NCBI RefSeq assembly: GCF_003217325.1
Contig: NZ_QJTI01000015.1
Location: 26,200-90,199 of the forward strand
DNA from: Rhodopseudomonas faecalis
GTDB lineage: Bacteria; Pseudomonadota; Alphaproteobacteria; Rhizobiales; Xanthobacteraceae
Length of the DNA: 64,000 nucleotides
Direction of reading: 5' to 3'
Positions 1-8,077 of this stretch are shown here, one piece after another. Positions within the stretch are counted from its first letter, which is position 1. Each line of letters begins with the position of its first letter. The notes under the pieces are model-generated. The model was not told where the DNA came from and did no database searches. It saw nothing but the letters and a program-made list of their open reading frames with translations. Both the position numbers and the translations under genes were made by a program.

Positions 1-1491
1 GCGCCCGGCGAGGCTCGCCGCGCGCTCTATGAACGTGCCCGGACCGCGCTGATCGCGCAGCTCCGCAACGTGCAGCCTCCGCTGTCGGAATCCGAGATCA
101 CCCGCGAACGGCTGGCGCTGGAAGAGGCGGTGCGCAAGGTCGAGGCCGAGGCCGCCCAGCGCGCCCGCGACGCCGCCCGCACCGAACAGAAGAATCGCGC
201 TCGTCCCGGCGACGCCATGCGCCCCGGTGAGGCTCGCCCCGGCGACCCGCGTTCGGGCGAAGCCACCCGTCCTGGCCCCCGGATTCCCGGCCGCCCTGCC
301 GAGGGTGGCCCGGCCGATGCGCCGGGCAGCGAATCAAAGCCGGACCAGCAGCCAGAGGGCTGGTCGCCCGAGCCGAAGCCGGGCGCTTCTGCCGATCCCG
401 TTTCCCCGACCCGTCCCGAGCCGCCGCGCATGCCCGGCATGCCGCCGCGCAAGCCCGAACAGCCCGGCGCTTCGATGCGCGGCTTCCGCGATGTGGTGGC
501 CGATGCCGACGATCTCGGCCGCGCCGCCGCCGAGGCCAATCGCGCCGCGCGCAAGACCTACGCCAATGTCGCTTCGCCCTCGCCGGAATTCGAACGGCTT
601 GAGCCGAGCCTCGAGAACCGCACCGAAACCGAGCCGAGCTATGGCTATGGCGCTGAGCCGGACGACATGGCCCGCTATCAGCCGGGTGCACGGCCGCAGG
701 CTGATCAGCCGCCGCCCTCCAAGCGGGTGCGGGGCCCGTTCCCGATCAAGGCGCTGATCGGCGGCGGCGTACTGCTGATGCTGATCGGCGGTGCGTTCCT
801 GTGGGGACCTGCGCTCTACGATAGTGTGCGCGGCATGCTCAGCTCGCAGCCCGCCGTGGTCGAAGCCCCCAAGGACGCTTCGCCCTCGACCAGCCGTCCG
901 AAGATCACCGACCGGGTCGGCCAGCCGTCGTCGATGGATCAGATCGCGGCGGTGGCGCAGCGCGTCGTGCTCTATGACGAGGACCCGTCCGATCCCAAGG
1001 GCAAGCAATATGTCGGGTCGGTGGTGTGGCGCACCGAGCCGATCAAGGGCGCAGGCGCCAAGCCCGGCGATATCGCCGTGCGCGCCGATCTCGAAATTCC
1101 GGAACGCCGTTTCAAGATGACGATGTCGTTCCGCCGCAATACCGACTCGTCGCTGCCGGCGAGCCATACCGTGGAACTGACCTTCATGCTGCCGCCGGAC
1201 TTTTCGGCCGGCGGCGTCTCGAACGTTCCCGGCATCTTGATGAAGTCGAACGAACAGGCCCGCGGCACGCCGCTCGCTGGCCTCGCGGTCAAGGTCACCG
1301 ACGGCTTCTTCCTGGTCGGGCTGTCCAATGTGGAGAGCGACCGGGTGCGCAATCAGCAACTGCTGAAGGAGCGCTCCTGGTTCGATATTCCGCTGGTGTA
1401 CAGCAATCAGCGCCGCGCCATCATCGCGATCGAGAAGGGCTCGCCCGGCGAGCGCGCCTTCAACGATGCGTTCGCGGCCTGGGGCGGTTAG
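1..1491 (+). CDS. Membrane-anchored hypothetical protein, 5' end outside window
   Basis: The frame is open from base 1 (visible N-terminus reads ...GEARRALYERARTAL), so the true start lies upstream and the GTG at 70 is only an internal codon. About 496 residues are visible. An N-terminal alpha-helical segment rich in Arg and Glu is followed by a long Pro/Gly/Arg/Ala-rich low-complexity linker (roughly residues 65-160), one transmembrane helix at about residues 251-273, and a globular C-terminal domain of about 210 residues, probably periplasmic. The architecture (cytoplasmic head, disordered linker, single TM, periplasmic domain) resembles conserved hypothetical proteins I remember from Bradyrhizobiaceae. 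No catalytic motif is recognised and no function is proposed. Confidence 0.8.
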   Translation, partial: APGEARRALYERARTALIAQLRNVQPPLSESEITRERLALEEAVRKVEAEAAQRARDAARTEQKNRARPGDAMRPGEARPGDPRSGEATRPGPRIPGRPAEGGPADAPGSESKPDQQPEGWSPEPKPGASADPVSPTRPEPPRMPGMPPRKPEQPGASMRGFRDVVADADDLGRAAAEANRAARKTYANVASPSPEFERLEPSLENRTETEPSYGYGAEPDDMARYQPGARPQADQPPPSKRVRGPFPIKALIGGGVLLMLIGGAFLWGPALYDSVRGMLSSQPAVVEAPKDASPSTSRPKITDRVGQPSSMDQIAAVAQRVVLYDEDPSDPKGKQYVGSVVWRTEPIKGAGAKPGDIAVRADLEIPERRFKMTMSFRRNTDSSLPASHTVELTFMLPPDFSAGGVSNVPGILMKSNEQARGTPLAGLAVKVTDGFFLVGLSNVESDRVRNQQLLKERSWFDIPLVYSNQRRAIIAIEKGSPGERAFNDAFAAWGG

Positions 1492-1564
1492 TTCGCGCGC
1501 CTGATCGCGGATCTGTGACGCTGTCAGAAGCGGCGTGTTATTCCAGCGGGTCGTATCAATGACC

Positions 1565-1654
1565 CGTCATGCCCGCGCTTGTCGCGGGTATCCACGTCTT
1601 AAAATCGTTGCAAGGATCAAAGACGTGGATGGCCGGGACGAGCCCGGCCATGAC
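1565..1654 (-). repeat. Dispersed 90-nt double-hairpin palindrome, copy 1 (inverted)
   Basis: The outer ends are CGTCATG...CATGACG. Inside are two arms, GCCCGCG/CGCGGG and GGCCGGG/CCCGGCC, and a central CCACGTCTT/AAGACGTGG-like stem. The same unit recurs in opposite orientation at 7203-7294 and 49636-49726, with a half unit at 59282-59322. Such elements are familiar in intergenic DNA of this bacterial group. Confidence 0.8.
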
Positions 1655-1862
1655 GTGCGGAGTGGTTGGTATCAATCGCCGTTGGTATTAAGCGCGTAAC
1701 AATCACGATTGCCTGGCTGAGGGCCAGGGCGGTGCAACGCGCCGTCTTGTCCCTCTCCCTTGCGGGGTGGCCGGCCGCAGGCCGGTCGGGTGGCGGATCA
1801 GCCGGCCAGCGGCTGGGCGCGAGATCCTGATCGAACCATATAGTTGAAGCTTAGACGAATAT

Positions 1863-1928
1863 GTGGGGCGCAAGCCCCCCACCCCGGCGCTTCGCGCCGA
1901 CCCTCCCCACCGCTACGCGGGGGGAGGG
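1863..1928. repeat. GC-rich intergenic repeat (GGGG...CCCC, CGGCGC-TTCG-GCGCCG)
   Basis: The segment shows nested inverted repeats: GTGGGG with CCCCAC, a CGGCGC-TTCG-GCGCCG hairpin, and CCCTCCCC with GGGGAGGG. It lies just beyond the 3' end of the 71-residue minus-strand gene and might end its transcript, but has no U tract. It resembles dispersed repeats of rhizobial genomes. Confidence 0.5.
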
Positions 1929-1957
1929 AAGATGCGCGGTGACGAAACAACTCTCGT

Positions 1958-2173
1958 CTACGGGGCGCCTTCGGCTCCCGCGGCGACGGCATGCGACACC
2001 AATGCCCGGGCGTCGGTCTCGCCGGCTGCCGCGGTGCGCACAATGGTTTCGGCCATCTTCGCTTTGGTGGCGGGCGTGCGATGCTCGGCCGCGATCTGCT
2101 CCACCGCGATGTCCAGCACCTCACGCAGCACGGCGACATAGTCAGCGTCGAAATGATGCGAAGTCTTGGTCAT
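1958..2173 (-). CDS. Small conserved hypothetical protein (71 aa)
   Basis: The start ATG at 2173 is preceded by a good Shine-Dalgarno sequence (AAAAGGAGAC), which decides the start over the longer upstream frame. The 71-residue acidic, helical, soluble protein (MTKTSHHFDADYVAVLREVL...) has no signal peptide or TM segment. It resembles short hypotheticals conserved in Bradyrhizobium and Rhodopseudomonas; I know no function. The gene stands alone between repeat DNA and a 117-nt spacer before the next coding region. Confidence 0.6.
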   Translation of the reverse strand: MTKTSHHFDADYVAVLREVLDIAVEQIAAEHRTPATKAKMAETIVRTAAAGETDARALVSHAVAAGAEGAP

Positions 2174-2363
2174 GCACAGTCTCCTTTTGATGGCGGGGCG
2201 GACCATCGCTGCGCAATAGGGCCGCAGTGAGTCATGGCGATGAAGACGTGGTGACAGATCGTGACATTGATTTGATTCGCACAATGCGATGCGGCCCGCG
2301 TTGCAAAGATCCTTGAATCATTGCAACTCAACGACGCCCAACACGTTAATGGCGGTTTACCAA

Positions 2364-2690
2364 TCACTGAGTGATCCAGCGCGTGACGCGCGCCAACAGG
2401 CCGGGGCGTTGCGCGAGCGCGGCATTGGCATGAGCATCATCATGAATGCGCGCCAGCAGCCGATCGAGGAACAGCGCATCATCGGACGCTGCGATCGTGA
2501 ACTGGGTGCTTTCGGCCTGCACGATGTAGTCGAACAGCGGCTCGGCGCCATCGCTCGCGCGGCTGCGCTGTTTGACGATCACCACCGACGAGGGATCGAA
2601 CCCGGCGTCGAGCAAGGCTCTTCCAAGCTGCGATAGCTGCCCGACAAATTCGGGCTCGAACGTGGTGGTTCCCTGCAGCGTGATCGACAT
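2364..2690 (-). CDS. Conserved hypothetical protein (108 aa)
   Basis: The likely start is the ATG at 2690 (MSITLQGTTTFEPEF...), placed just after GGAGAGACGG; a frame extension of 10 residues upstream lacks such support. The product is soluble, 108 residues, with no Cys-rich motif, TM helix or signal peptide. It lies in the same direction as the 71-residue gene but is separated from it by about 190 nt, so co-transcription is uncertain. Function unknown. Confidence 0.55.
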   Translation of the reverse strand: MSITLQGTTTFEPEFVGQLSQLGRALLDAGFDPSSVVIVKQRSRASDGAEPLFDYIVQAESTQFTIAASDDALFLDRLLARIHDDAHANAALAQRPGLLARVTRWITQ

Positions 2691-2925
2691 TCCGTCTCTC
2701 CTCGGCATAACGCGACGCACGCTCCCAGCGGTGATTGGTCGCGCGGCGGGGAGCGCAGGTTCACGGCAACTGCCAATTTGAGGAGAATAAATTTTCTGAG
2801 GAGAAGCGGGGGCGGCGCGCCCCTATGCTGCGCTGCGGCGCCAAAAATCTGCCGGCGCGGCGGCGGTGCGGAATCGCCGCACCGCCTGCGACGCGGGCTG
2901 GCGCCCGCGTGCAGTTTTGTTGTGA

Positions 2926-3438
2926 TTACTCGCCGGCGGAGCGTTGCGGCGCCAAGTCGGCGGCGCGGCTGCGATCGGCAGAGGCGACGGCGTCAGGGCG
3001 CGGGGTGTCGCGGCCGGTTGCTTCGTAGGCGCGCTCCGGCGGGCGATAATTGATCACCGCGCACGCGATCGCCAGGATCAGGATCGCGCCGCTTTCGTAC
3101 AACAGGTTTTGCGGCGGCTGATCCTTGCCCTGCAAGATCAGCAGTCGCGCGATCGCGGTGATGGCGATGAACAGTGGCAGCGTGATCGGGATCTTCTTGC
3201 TTTCATAATAGACCGCGACCATCGCCAGCACTTCGACATAGATGAACATCAGCAGCAGGTCTTTGAGCGAGACCCGCATGCCGCGCACGGTTTCGTAGAC
3301 TTCTTGCGTCATCGCGATCACCGCGAAGGTGCCGATCACCACCAGGAAGGCGTTTTCCAGATGCTGGATCACCTTGCGTAGCAAAGGCATATTCGCCGGC
3401 ACGGATTGCGGCGTGCTATTCATTCGGTCGGGCTGCAT
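2926..3438 (-). CDS. PsiE-family membrane protein
   Basis: The 170-residue product has four predicted hydrophobic helices (about residues 29-50, 60-80, 88-103 and 112-130) and a hydrophilic, charged C-terminal tail. The pattern LENAFLVVIGTFAVIAMTQE followed by LLLMFIYVEVLAM and a Tyr-Glu-Ser-Lys-Lys loop matches the PsiE family (phosphate-starvation-inducible, PF06146). The family's biochemical role is unknown. A start a few residues later (second Met, MNSTPQ) is possible. The gene is monocistronic on this strand. Confidence 0.75.
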   Translation of the reverse strand: MQPDRMNSTPQSVPANMPLLRKVIQHLENAFLVVIGTFAVIAMTQEVYETVRGMRVSLKDLLLMFIYVEVLAMVAVYYESKKIPITLPLFIAITAIARLLILQGKDQPPQNLLYESGAILILAIACAVINYRPPERAYEATGRDTPRPDAVASADRSRAADLAPQRSAGE

Positions 3439-3778
3439 AAAACTTCCGATCGTGAGTGAGAGACACCGTTGGTCGGTGTGATACTAATTTGTTGCAGATG
3501 GTTCTTGCTGGCATCGAGCAAGGCTGCTGCGAACCGGCAGCCTTAGCCTGCAAAGGTGCGTGCAACAAGGCGAGCGCCGTGGTGCGCTGTCGCACCCTCA
3601 AACGACAATGTTGCGCGCGTGCTACTTGTGCGGAAAGGACAGCCGTCGATCTCGGCCCGTCGCATGTTGAAGTGGCGGTGGCGGCGTTGCCAGAAACAGC
3701 AAGGCCGCGCCCTCATAGACGCGGCCATCAAACCCTTGGGCCGCAGCGCGACGCCGCGGCCGGGGCAGGTGAGAAAAC
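3439..3778. other. 340-nt intergenic region, trcR 3' side
   Basis: No supported gene. It holds a hairpin at 3703-3726 that probably ends the trcR transcript, and the promoter region of the PsiE-like gene on its left side. Nothing else is recognised. Confidence 0.5.
3703..3726 (-). terminator. Probable terminator hairpin of trcR
   Basis: GGCCGCG pairs with CGCGGCC across a 10-nt loop, followed on the minus strand by TTGCTGTTT. It lies about 55 nt beyond the trcR stop codon. Confidence 0.5.
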
Positions 3779-4483
3779 TTACAACTCGTCCTCGTCCTCG
3801 TCGTGCTTCTTGCCGCCGATGGTCTTGAGCTTGGCGAACACGGCATCGACGTCGAGATCGTCCTGGCTCTTGTCGGAGCTTTCGTATTCGTCGTCCTTGC
3901 GGGTGGTTTCCGAGGCCGGCAGCAGCGTGGCGCCGCCATAGGCCTGATCGAGCGGCTTTTCCTTGGCGGCGCGCTGCACTTCGAAGTCGAGTTCGATCTG
4001 GGTGCACAGGCCGAGCGTCACCGGGTCCATCGGCGTCAGGGTCGAGGCGTTCCAGTGGGTGCGGTCGCGAATCGAGGCGATCGTGGTCTTGGTGGTGCCG
4101 ACCAGGCGCATGATCTGCGCGTCCTTGAGTTCCGGGTGGTTGCGCACCAGCCAGAGGATCGCGCTCGGACGGTCATGGCGGCGCGACACCGGGGTGTAGC
4201 GCGGGCCTTTCTTCTTGGACGATTGCGGCAGAATCACCCGGCTTTCGCCGAGCTTCAGCCGGTAATTCGGGTCCTTTTCGCCCTTCTCGATTTCATCCCG
4301 AGTGAGCTGGCCGGTGGAGATCGGGTCCATGCCCTTGATGCCCTGGGCCGAGTCGCCGTCGGCAATCGCCTTGATCTCCAGCGGATGCATCTTCGTGAAG
4401 TCGGCGACCTGATCGAAGGTCAAAGCGGTGTTGTCGACCAGCCAGACGGCCGTCGCTTTCGGCATCAGCGGGGCGTTGCTCAT
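3779..4483 (-). CDS. trcR: TrcR-like cell cycle transcriptional regulator (DUF1013)
   Basis: The 234-residue product starts at MSNAPLMPKA, with AAGGAGATATGCC just upstream; the longer frame from 4591 would add 36 unrelated residues. The sequence (AVWLVDNTALTFDQVADF, then RPSAILWLVRNHPELKDAQIMRLVGTTKTTI) fits the alphaproteobacterial DUF1013 family, known as TrcR in Caulobacter, where it is tied to cell-cycle transcription. The middle segment resembles a DNA-binding helix-turn-helix. The C-terminus is very acidic and Lys-rich (DEDEDEL at the end). It is monocistronic. Family assignment is strong; the target genes cannot be inferred here. Confidence 0.85.
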   Translation of the reverse strand: MSNAPLMPKATAVWLVDNTALTFDQVADFTKMHPLEIKAIADGDSAQGIKGMDPISTGQLTRDEIEKGEKDPNYRLKLGESRVILPQSSKKKGPRYTPVSRRHDRPSAILWLVRNHPELKDAQIMRLVGTTKTTIASIRDRTHWNASTLTPMDPVTLGLCTQIELDFEVQRAAKEKPLDQAYGGATLLPASETTRKDDEYESSDKSQDDLDVDAVFAKLKTIGGKKHDEDEDEL

Positions 4484-4726
4484 GGCATATCTCCTTTGCG
4501 CTTCGCCCACCTCCCGGAAGAGGCGAAGCCGTCGGGTCCTCGGAATGACGGAATTCGCGCCTATATAAGCCGTCCAGCCCGGCTGGCGCAATGGCCGTGG
4601 TTCGGCCTTGACAGGGTCACAAAGGACCTTCAGTTCTAGAGAGAACTCTGAGTAGCCGAAACGCCAATTGGCCGCGTCCGTTCCCGATCCTATGGTGCGG
4701 TGGACAGCGCTCCGGATCGCTTGACC

Positions 4727-5689
4727 ATGCTTTCAAAACCGCCTCTGAAAATAGTGCTTTGCTCGCCGCGCGGCTTCTGTGCCGGTGTGGTGCGGGCCAT
4801 TGATACGGTCGAACGTGCCTTGGCGCTGTATGGCGCCCCGGTCTATGTTCGCCACGAGATCGTTCACAATCGCTACGTGGTCGACAATCTCCGTGCCAAG
4901 GGCGCGGTGTTTGTCGAGGAACTCGACGAAATCCCCGACACTAAGGCGCCGGTGGTGTTTTCCGCCCATGGCGTGCCGAAGGACGTGCCGGAGGAGGCGC
5001 ATCGCCGCAATTTCTTCTCGCTGGACGCCACCTGTCCGCTGGTCACCAAGGTGCACCGCGAGGCGGCGATCCATTACAAGCGCGGCCGCGAAATCCTGCT
5101 GATCGGCCATTCCCATCACCCGGAAGTGGTCGGCACGCTCGGCCAGCTGCCGGAAGGCGCGGTGTCGCTGATCGAAACCACGGCGGATGCCGAGGCCTAT
5201 CAGCCCAAGAACCCGGACAATCTCGCTTTTGTGACCCAGACCACGCTGTCGATCGACGACACCTCGGGCATCGTCGCCGTGCTGCGGCAGCGGTTCCCGA
5301 ACATCTCCGGGCCGCACAAGGAAGACATCTGCTACGCTACCACCAACCGTCAGGCGGCGGTCAAGAAGGTGGCGCCGATCGTCGATGCCATGATTGTGGT
5401 CGGTGCGCCGAATTCGTCGAACTCGCTGCGGCTGCGTGAAGTGGCCGAACGCGAGGGCTGCAAGGTGGCGGTGCTGGCGCAGCGCGCTTCCGATATCGAG
5501 TGGAGCCAGTTCGAAGGCATTGCCACGCTCGGCCTGACCGCCGGCGCCTCGGCGCCCGAAGTGATCGTCGAAGAGATCATGGGGGCGTTCGCGGAGCGAT
5601 ATGAGCTCAGCGTTGAGACGGTGTCGGCCGCGGAGGAGAACGAGTTCTTCCCGTTGCCGCGGGCGTTGCGACCCGACGCTGCCGAGTAG
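4727..5689 (+). CDS. ispH: 4-hydroxy-3-methylbut-2-enyl diphosphate reductase
   Basis: IspH (LytB) catalyses the last step of the non-mevalonate isoprenoid pathway, giving IPP and DMAPP; it is a cytosolic [4Fe-4S] enzyme. The three cluster cysteines are visible in SPRGFCAGV (Cys18), [12 protein letters not shown] and [11 protein letters not shown]. Histidines typical of the active site occur in [10 protein letters not shown] and [10 protein letters not shown] chose ATG 4727 (320 aa, [12 protein letters not shown]), the usual family length; a GTG at 4700 would add nine residues. It begins a three-gene operon with thrB (5 nt downstream) and rnhA. Confidence 0.93.
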   Translation: MLSKPPLKIVLCSPRGFCAGVVRAIDTVERALALYGAPVYVRHEIVHNRYVVDNLRAKGAVFVEELDEIPDTKAPVVFSAHGVPKDVPEEAHRRNFFSLDATCPLVTKVHREAAIHYKRGREILLIGHSHHPEVVGTLGQLPEGAVSLIETTADAEAYQPKNPDNLAFVTQTTLSIDDTSGIVAVLRQRFPNISGPHKEDICYATTNRQAAVKKVAPIVDAMIVVGAPNSSNSLRLREVAEREGCKVAVLAQRASDIEWSQFEGIATLGLTAGASAPEVIVEEIMGAFAERYELSVETVSAAEENEFFPLPRALRPDAAE

Positions 5690-5694
5690 CTGGG

Positions 5695-6675
5695 GTGGCC
5701 GTTTATACTGACGTCGCCGCGGATGAACTCGCGGCGTTCCTGAGCGCATACGACATTGGGGCGCTGCTCTCCTACAAGGGCATCGCCGAAGGCGTCGAGA
5801 ATTCCAACTATCTGCTGCACACCAGCCGCGGCCATTTCATTCTGACGCTCTATGAAAAGCGCGTCGCCGCGGAAGACCTGCCGTATTTCCTGTCGCTGAT
5901 GGCGCATCTGGCGGCGCGTGGCGTCAACTGCCCGCAGCCGGAGAAGAACCGCGACGGCGCGGTGTGCGGCACGCTGGCCGGCCGGCCGGCGGTGATCATC
6001 AATTTTCTGGAAGGCGTGTGGCCGCGCCGGCCCAATGTGGCGCAATGCGCCGGGGTTGGCGAAGCGCTCGCCAAAATGCATCTCGCCGGCCAGGATTTTC
6101 CGCTGTACCGCCGGAATCCGCTGTCGGTGTCGGGCTGGCGGCCGCTGTTCGAGCTGGCGGCCGAGCGTGCGGATGAAATCCAGGTCGGGCTGCGCGCGTT
6201 CATCGCCGCCGAGCTCGATCATCTCGAAGGCTGCTGGCCGCAGCAGCTGCCGAACGGCGTGATCCACGCCGACCTGTTCCCGGACAACGTGTTCTTCATC
6301 GACGACAAGCTGTCGGGGCTGATCGACTTTCCGTTCTCCTGCAACGATATCCTGGCCTATGACGTCGCGATCTGCCTGAACGCCTGGTGCTTTGAGCAGG
6401 ACCACGCTTTCAACGTCACCAAGGCGCGGGCGTTGCTGCATGCCTATAATCGCGATCGGCCGCTCAGTGCCGCCGAACAGGACGCCCTGCCGCTGCTGGC
6501 GCGCGGCGCCGCGCTGCGCTTTTTGCTGACCCGGCTGGTCGATTTCCTGAACGTGCCGGAAGGCGCGCTGGTGAAGCCCAAGGACCCGCTGGAATATGTC
6601 CGCAAGCTGCGCTTTCACCAAAGCGTGGGCTGCATGGCCGATTACGGCGTCGAGACCTCAGGGCTGCCGGCGTGA
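5695..6675 (+). CDS. thrB: Homoserine kinase (ThrB, aminoglycoside-phosphotransferase type)
   Basis: This enzyme phosphorylates homoserine using ATP, on the threonine branch of aspartate metabolism. The 326-residue protein belongs to the choline/aminoglycoside kinase fold rather than the GHMP fold: it shows GVENSNYLL near residue 37, the catalytic-loop motif [14 protein letters not shown] with the general-base Asp, and the metal-binding [13 protein letters not shown] segment. The start is GTG, 5 nt after the ispH stop, and its last codons overlap the rnhA start by 4 nt, so the three genes are translationally linked. The linkage of ispH, thrB and rnhA is usual in this bacterial group. Confidence 0.9.
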   Translation: MAVYTDVAADELAAFLSAYDIGALLSYKGIAEGVENSNYLLHTSRGHFILTLYEKRVAAEDLPYFLSLMAHLAARGVNCPQPEKNRDGAVCGTLAGRPAVIINFLEGVWPRRPNVAQCAGVGEALAKMHLAGQDFPLYRRNPLSVSGWRPLFELAAERADEIQVGLRAFIAAELDHLEGCWPQQLPNGVIHADLFPDNVFFIDDKLSGLIDFPFSCNDILAYDVAICLNAWCFEQDHAFNVTKARALLHAYNRDRPLSAAEQDALPLLARGAALRFLLTRLVDFLNVPEGALVKPKDPLEYVRKLRFHQSVGCMADYGVETSGLPA

Positions 6676-7133
6676 GCGCGCGGCCGCTGGTCACCATTTT
6701 CACCGATGGCGCCTGTTCCGGTAATCCCGGGCCGGGCGGCTGGGGTGCGATCCTGAAATTCGGTGAGATCGAAAAAGAGCTGAAGGGTGGCGAGTCGCCG
6801 ACTACCAATAATCGCATGGAGCTTTTGGCGGCGATTGCGGCGCTGGAAGCGCTGACCAAGCCGTGCACCGTCGAGCTCTATACCGACAGCCAATATCTGC
6901 GGCAGGGCATCACCAGCTGGATCCATAATTGGAAGCGCAACGGCTGGAAGACCGCTGACAAGAAGCCGGTCAAGAATGTCGATCTCTGGCAGCGGCTGGA
7001 AGCGGCGCTGCATCAGCATGAAGTGCGCTGGCATTGGGTCAAGGGCCATGCCGGCCATCCCGAGAACGAGCGCGCCGATCAGCTCGCCCGCGACGGCCTT
7101 GCCGAAAACCGCGCCAGGTCCCGGGCCGTTTAG
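6672..7133 (+). CDS. rnhA: Ribonuclease HI
   Basis: The 153-residue enzyme cleaves the RNA strand of RNA-DNA hybrids, removing R-loops and primers. The four acidic active-site residues are in [15 protein letters not shown] (Asp), [10 protein letters not shown] (Glu), YTDSQYL (Asp) and NERADQLAR (Asp), with the His loop [12 protein letters not shown]. The length is standard. The GTG start overlaps the thrB stop (GTGA). A CAGCCTTG...CAAGGCTG hairpin follows at 7139-7167. Confidence 0.95.
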   Translation: MSARPLVTIFTDGACSGNPGPGGWGAILKFGEIEKELKGGESPTTNNRMELLAAIAALEALTKPCTVELYTDSQYLRQGITSWIHNWKRNGWKTADKKPVKNVDLWQRLEAALHQHEVRWHWVKGHAGHPENERADQLARDGLAENRARSRAV

Positions 7134-7138
7134 TAGAG

Positions 7139-7167
7139 CAGCCTTGAGGCGCTGGGCCCCAAGGCTG
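7139..7167 (+). terminator. Hairpin after rnhA, possible operon end
   Basis: CAGCCTTG pairs with CAAGGCTG over a 13-nt loop, 5 nt past the rnhA stop. There is no U tract, so it is only a weak terminator candidate. Confidence 0.35.
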
Positions 7168-7202
7168 ATGTCGTCTTAGCAATGCCGACCAACCTCACCA
7201 CG

Positions 7203-7294
7203 CGTCGTGGCCGGGCTCGTCCCGGCCATCCACGTCTTTGAGCTTGCACCTGCTTTCAAGACGTGGATGCCCGCGACAAAGCGCGGGCATGACG
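7203..7294 (+). repeat. Dispersed double-hairpin palindrome, copy 2
   Basis: This copy has GGCCGGGCTCGTCCCGGCC as first arm, CCACGTCTT...AAGACGTGG as central stem and GCCCGCG...CGCGGGC as second arm. It sits between the convergent rnhA and peroxiredoxin genes. Confidence 0.85.
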
Positions 7295-7329
7295 AGTCAC
7301 AAGTGACGGCCGTCGGTATCGGGTCGATA

Positions 7330-7815
7330 TCAGAGCTGACCGAGCAGGGTATCGCCACCCGACACTTCAACCGCGCCCGGATTGGGCTCGACGTTGAGCT
7401 TGGTCACGACGCCGTCTTCCACCAGCATCGAATAGCGGTGCGAACGGATGCCGAGGCCGAGGCCGGAGGCGTCGAGGTCGAGGCCGATCGCCTTGGCGAA
7501 CTCGGCATTGCCGTCGGCCAGGAAGATCGCTTCGTTGCGCTGGTCGGTGTCGCGCTTCCAGGCGTTCATCACGAACGCGTCGTTGACCGCGACGATCGCG
7601 ATGGTGTCGACGCCCTTGTCCTTCATCGCATAAGCGTTGAGGAAAATGCTGGGAATATGCATCTTGTGGCAGGTGCCGGTATAGGCGCCCGGCACCGCGA
7701 ACAGCGCGACCTTCTTGCCCTTGAAAACGTCGTCGGTGGTTTTCACCTGGACGCCGTCTTCGGTCATGACGCGGAATTGCACCTGGGGCAAACGATCGCC
7801 GACTTTAATAGTCAT
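7330..7815 (-). CDS. Peroxiredoxin, Prx5/AhpE-like one-Cys type
   Basis: The 161-residue protein starts at MTIKVGDRLP; GGAGAAGTTGGC precedes the ATG at 7815, and the longer frame from 7872 lacks family similarity. The peroxidatic cysteine is Cys49 in PGAYTGTCHKMHIP, within the Prx5 pattern PGA(F/Y)TxTC. I see no second cysteine, so it should act as a one-Cys enzyme relying on glutathione/glutaredoxin or another thiol. It reduces hydrogen and organic peroxides in the cytosol. It is monocistronic, flanked by a palindromic repeat and the fadD terminator. Confidence 0.9.
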   Translation of the reverse strand: MTIKVGDRLPQVQFRVMTEDGVQVKTTDDVFKGKKVALFAVPGAYTGTCHKMHIPSIFLNAYAMKDKGVDTIAIVAVNDAFVMNAWKRDTDQRNEAIFLADGNAEFAKAIGLDLDASGLGLGIRSHRYSMLVEDGVVTKLNVEPNPGAVEVSGGDTLLGQL

Positions 7816-8032
7816 TGCCAACTTCTCCGTGAATGGGACACCGTCATTAGACTGGGAGTACGGAACTGACAAGCTGTCGCAACAGTCATTGTCGCGACCA
7901 AGGTGCCAGATACCGTTCTGCTGTGATCATGTGGTGCGGCACAGCCGGGTCTGAAACCAGCGCAGTGCGGCTCGCCGGGAAATCTCCGCCACGCACCGCT
8001 GCAGGATTCGCGCGCGAAGCTGGCGCTCGGCC

Positions 8033-8065
8033 CAAAAAGAAACGGGCGGCTCCAACGAGCCGCCC
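8033..8065 (-). terminator. Rho-independent terminator of fadD
   Basis: GGGCGGCT and AGCCGCCC form an 8-bp stem with a 6-nt loop, followed on the minus strand by TTTCTTTTT. It lies about 12 nt after the fadD stop. Confidence 0.85.
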
Positions 8066-8077
8066 GCCATTGTAACT

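Larger units (their letters stand above)
1492..1957. other. 466-nt intergenic region made largely of dispersed repeats
   Basis: No supported gene. It contains a 90-nt double-hairpin palindrome (1565-1654), a GC-rich inverted segment near 1765-1795, and a GGGGAGGG/CCCTCCCC repeat (1863-1928). These look like dispersed intergenic elements rather than promoters. Confidence 0.6.

Noticed and set aside
2260..2275. TTGA-TTTGAT-TCGC as a FixK box
   Set aside because: The right half-site has two mismatches.
2735..3053. Short overlapping frames in GC-rich DNA near 2.8-3.0 kb
   Set aside because: They overlap the PsiE-like gene or repeats, with no similarity or ribosome sites strong enough to accept.
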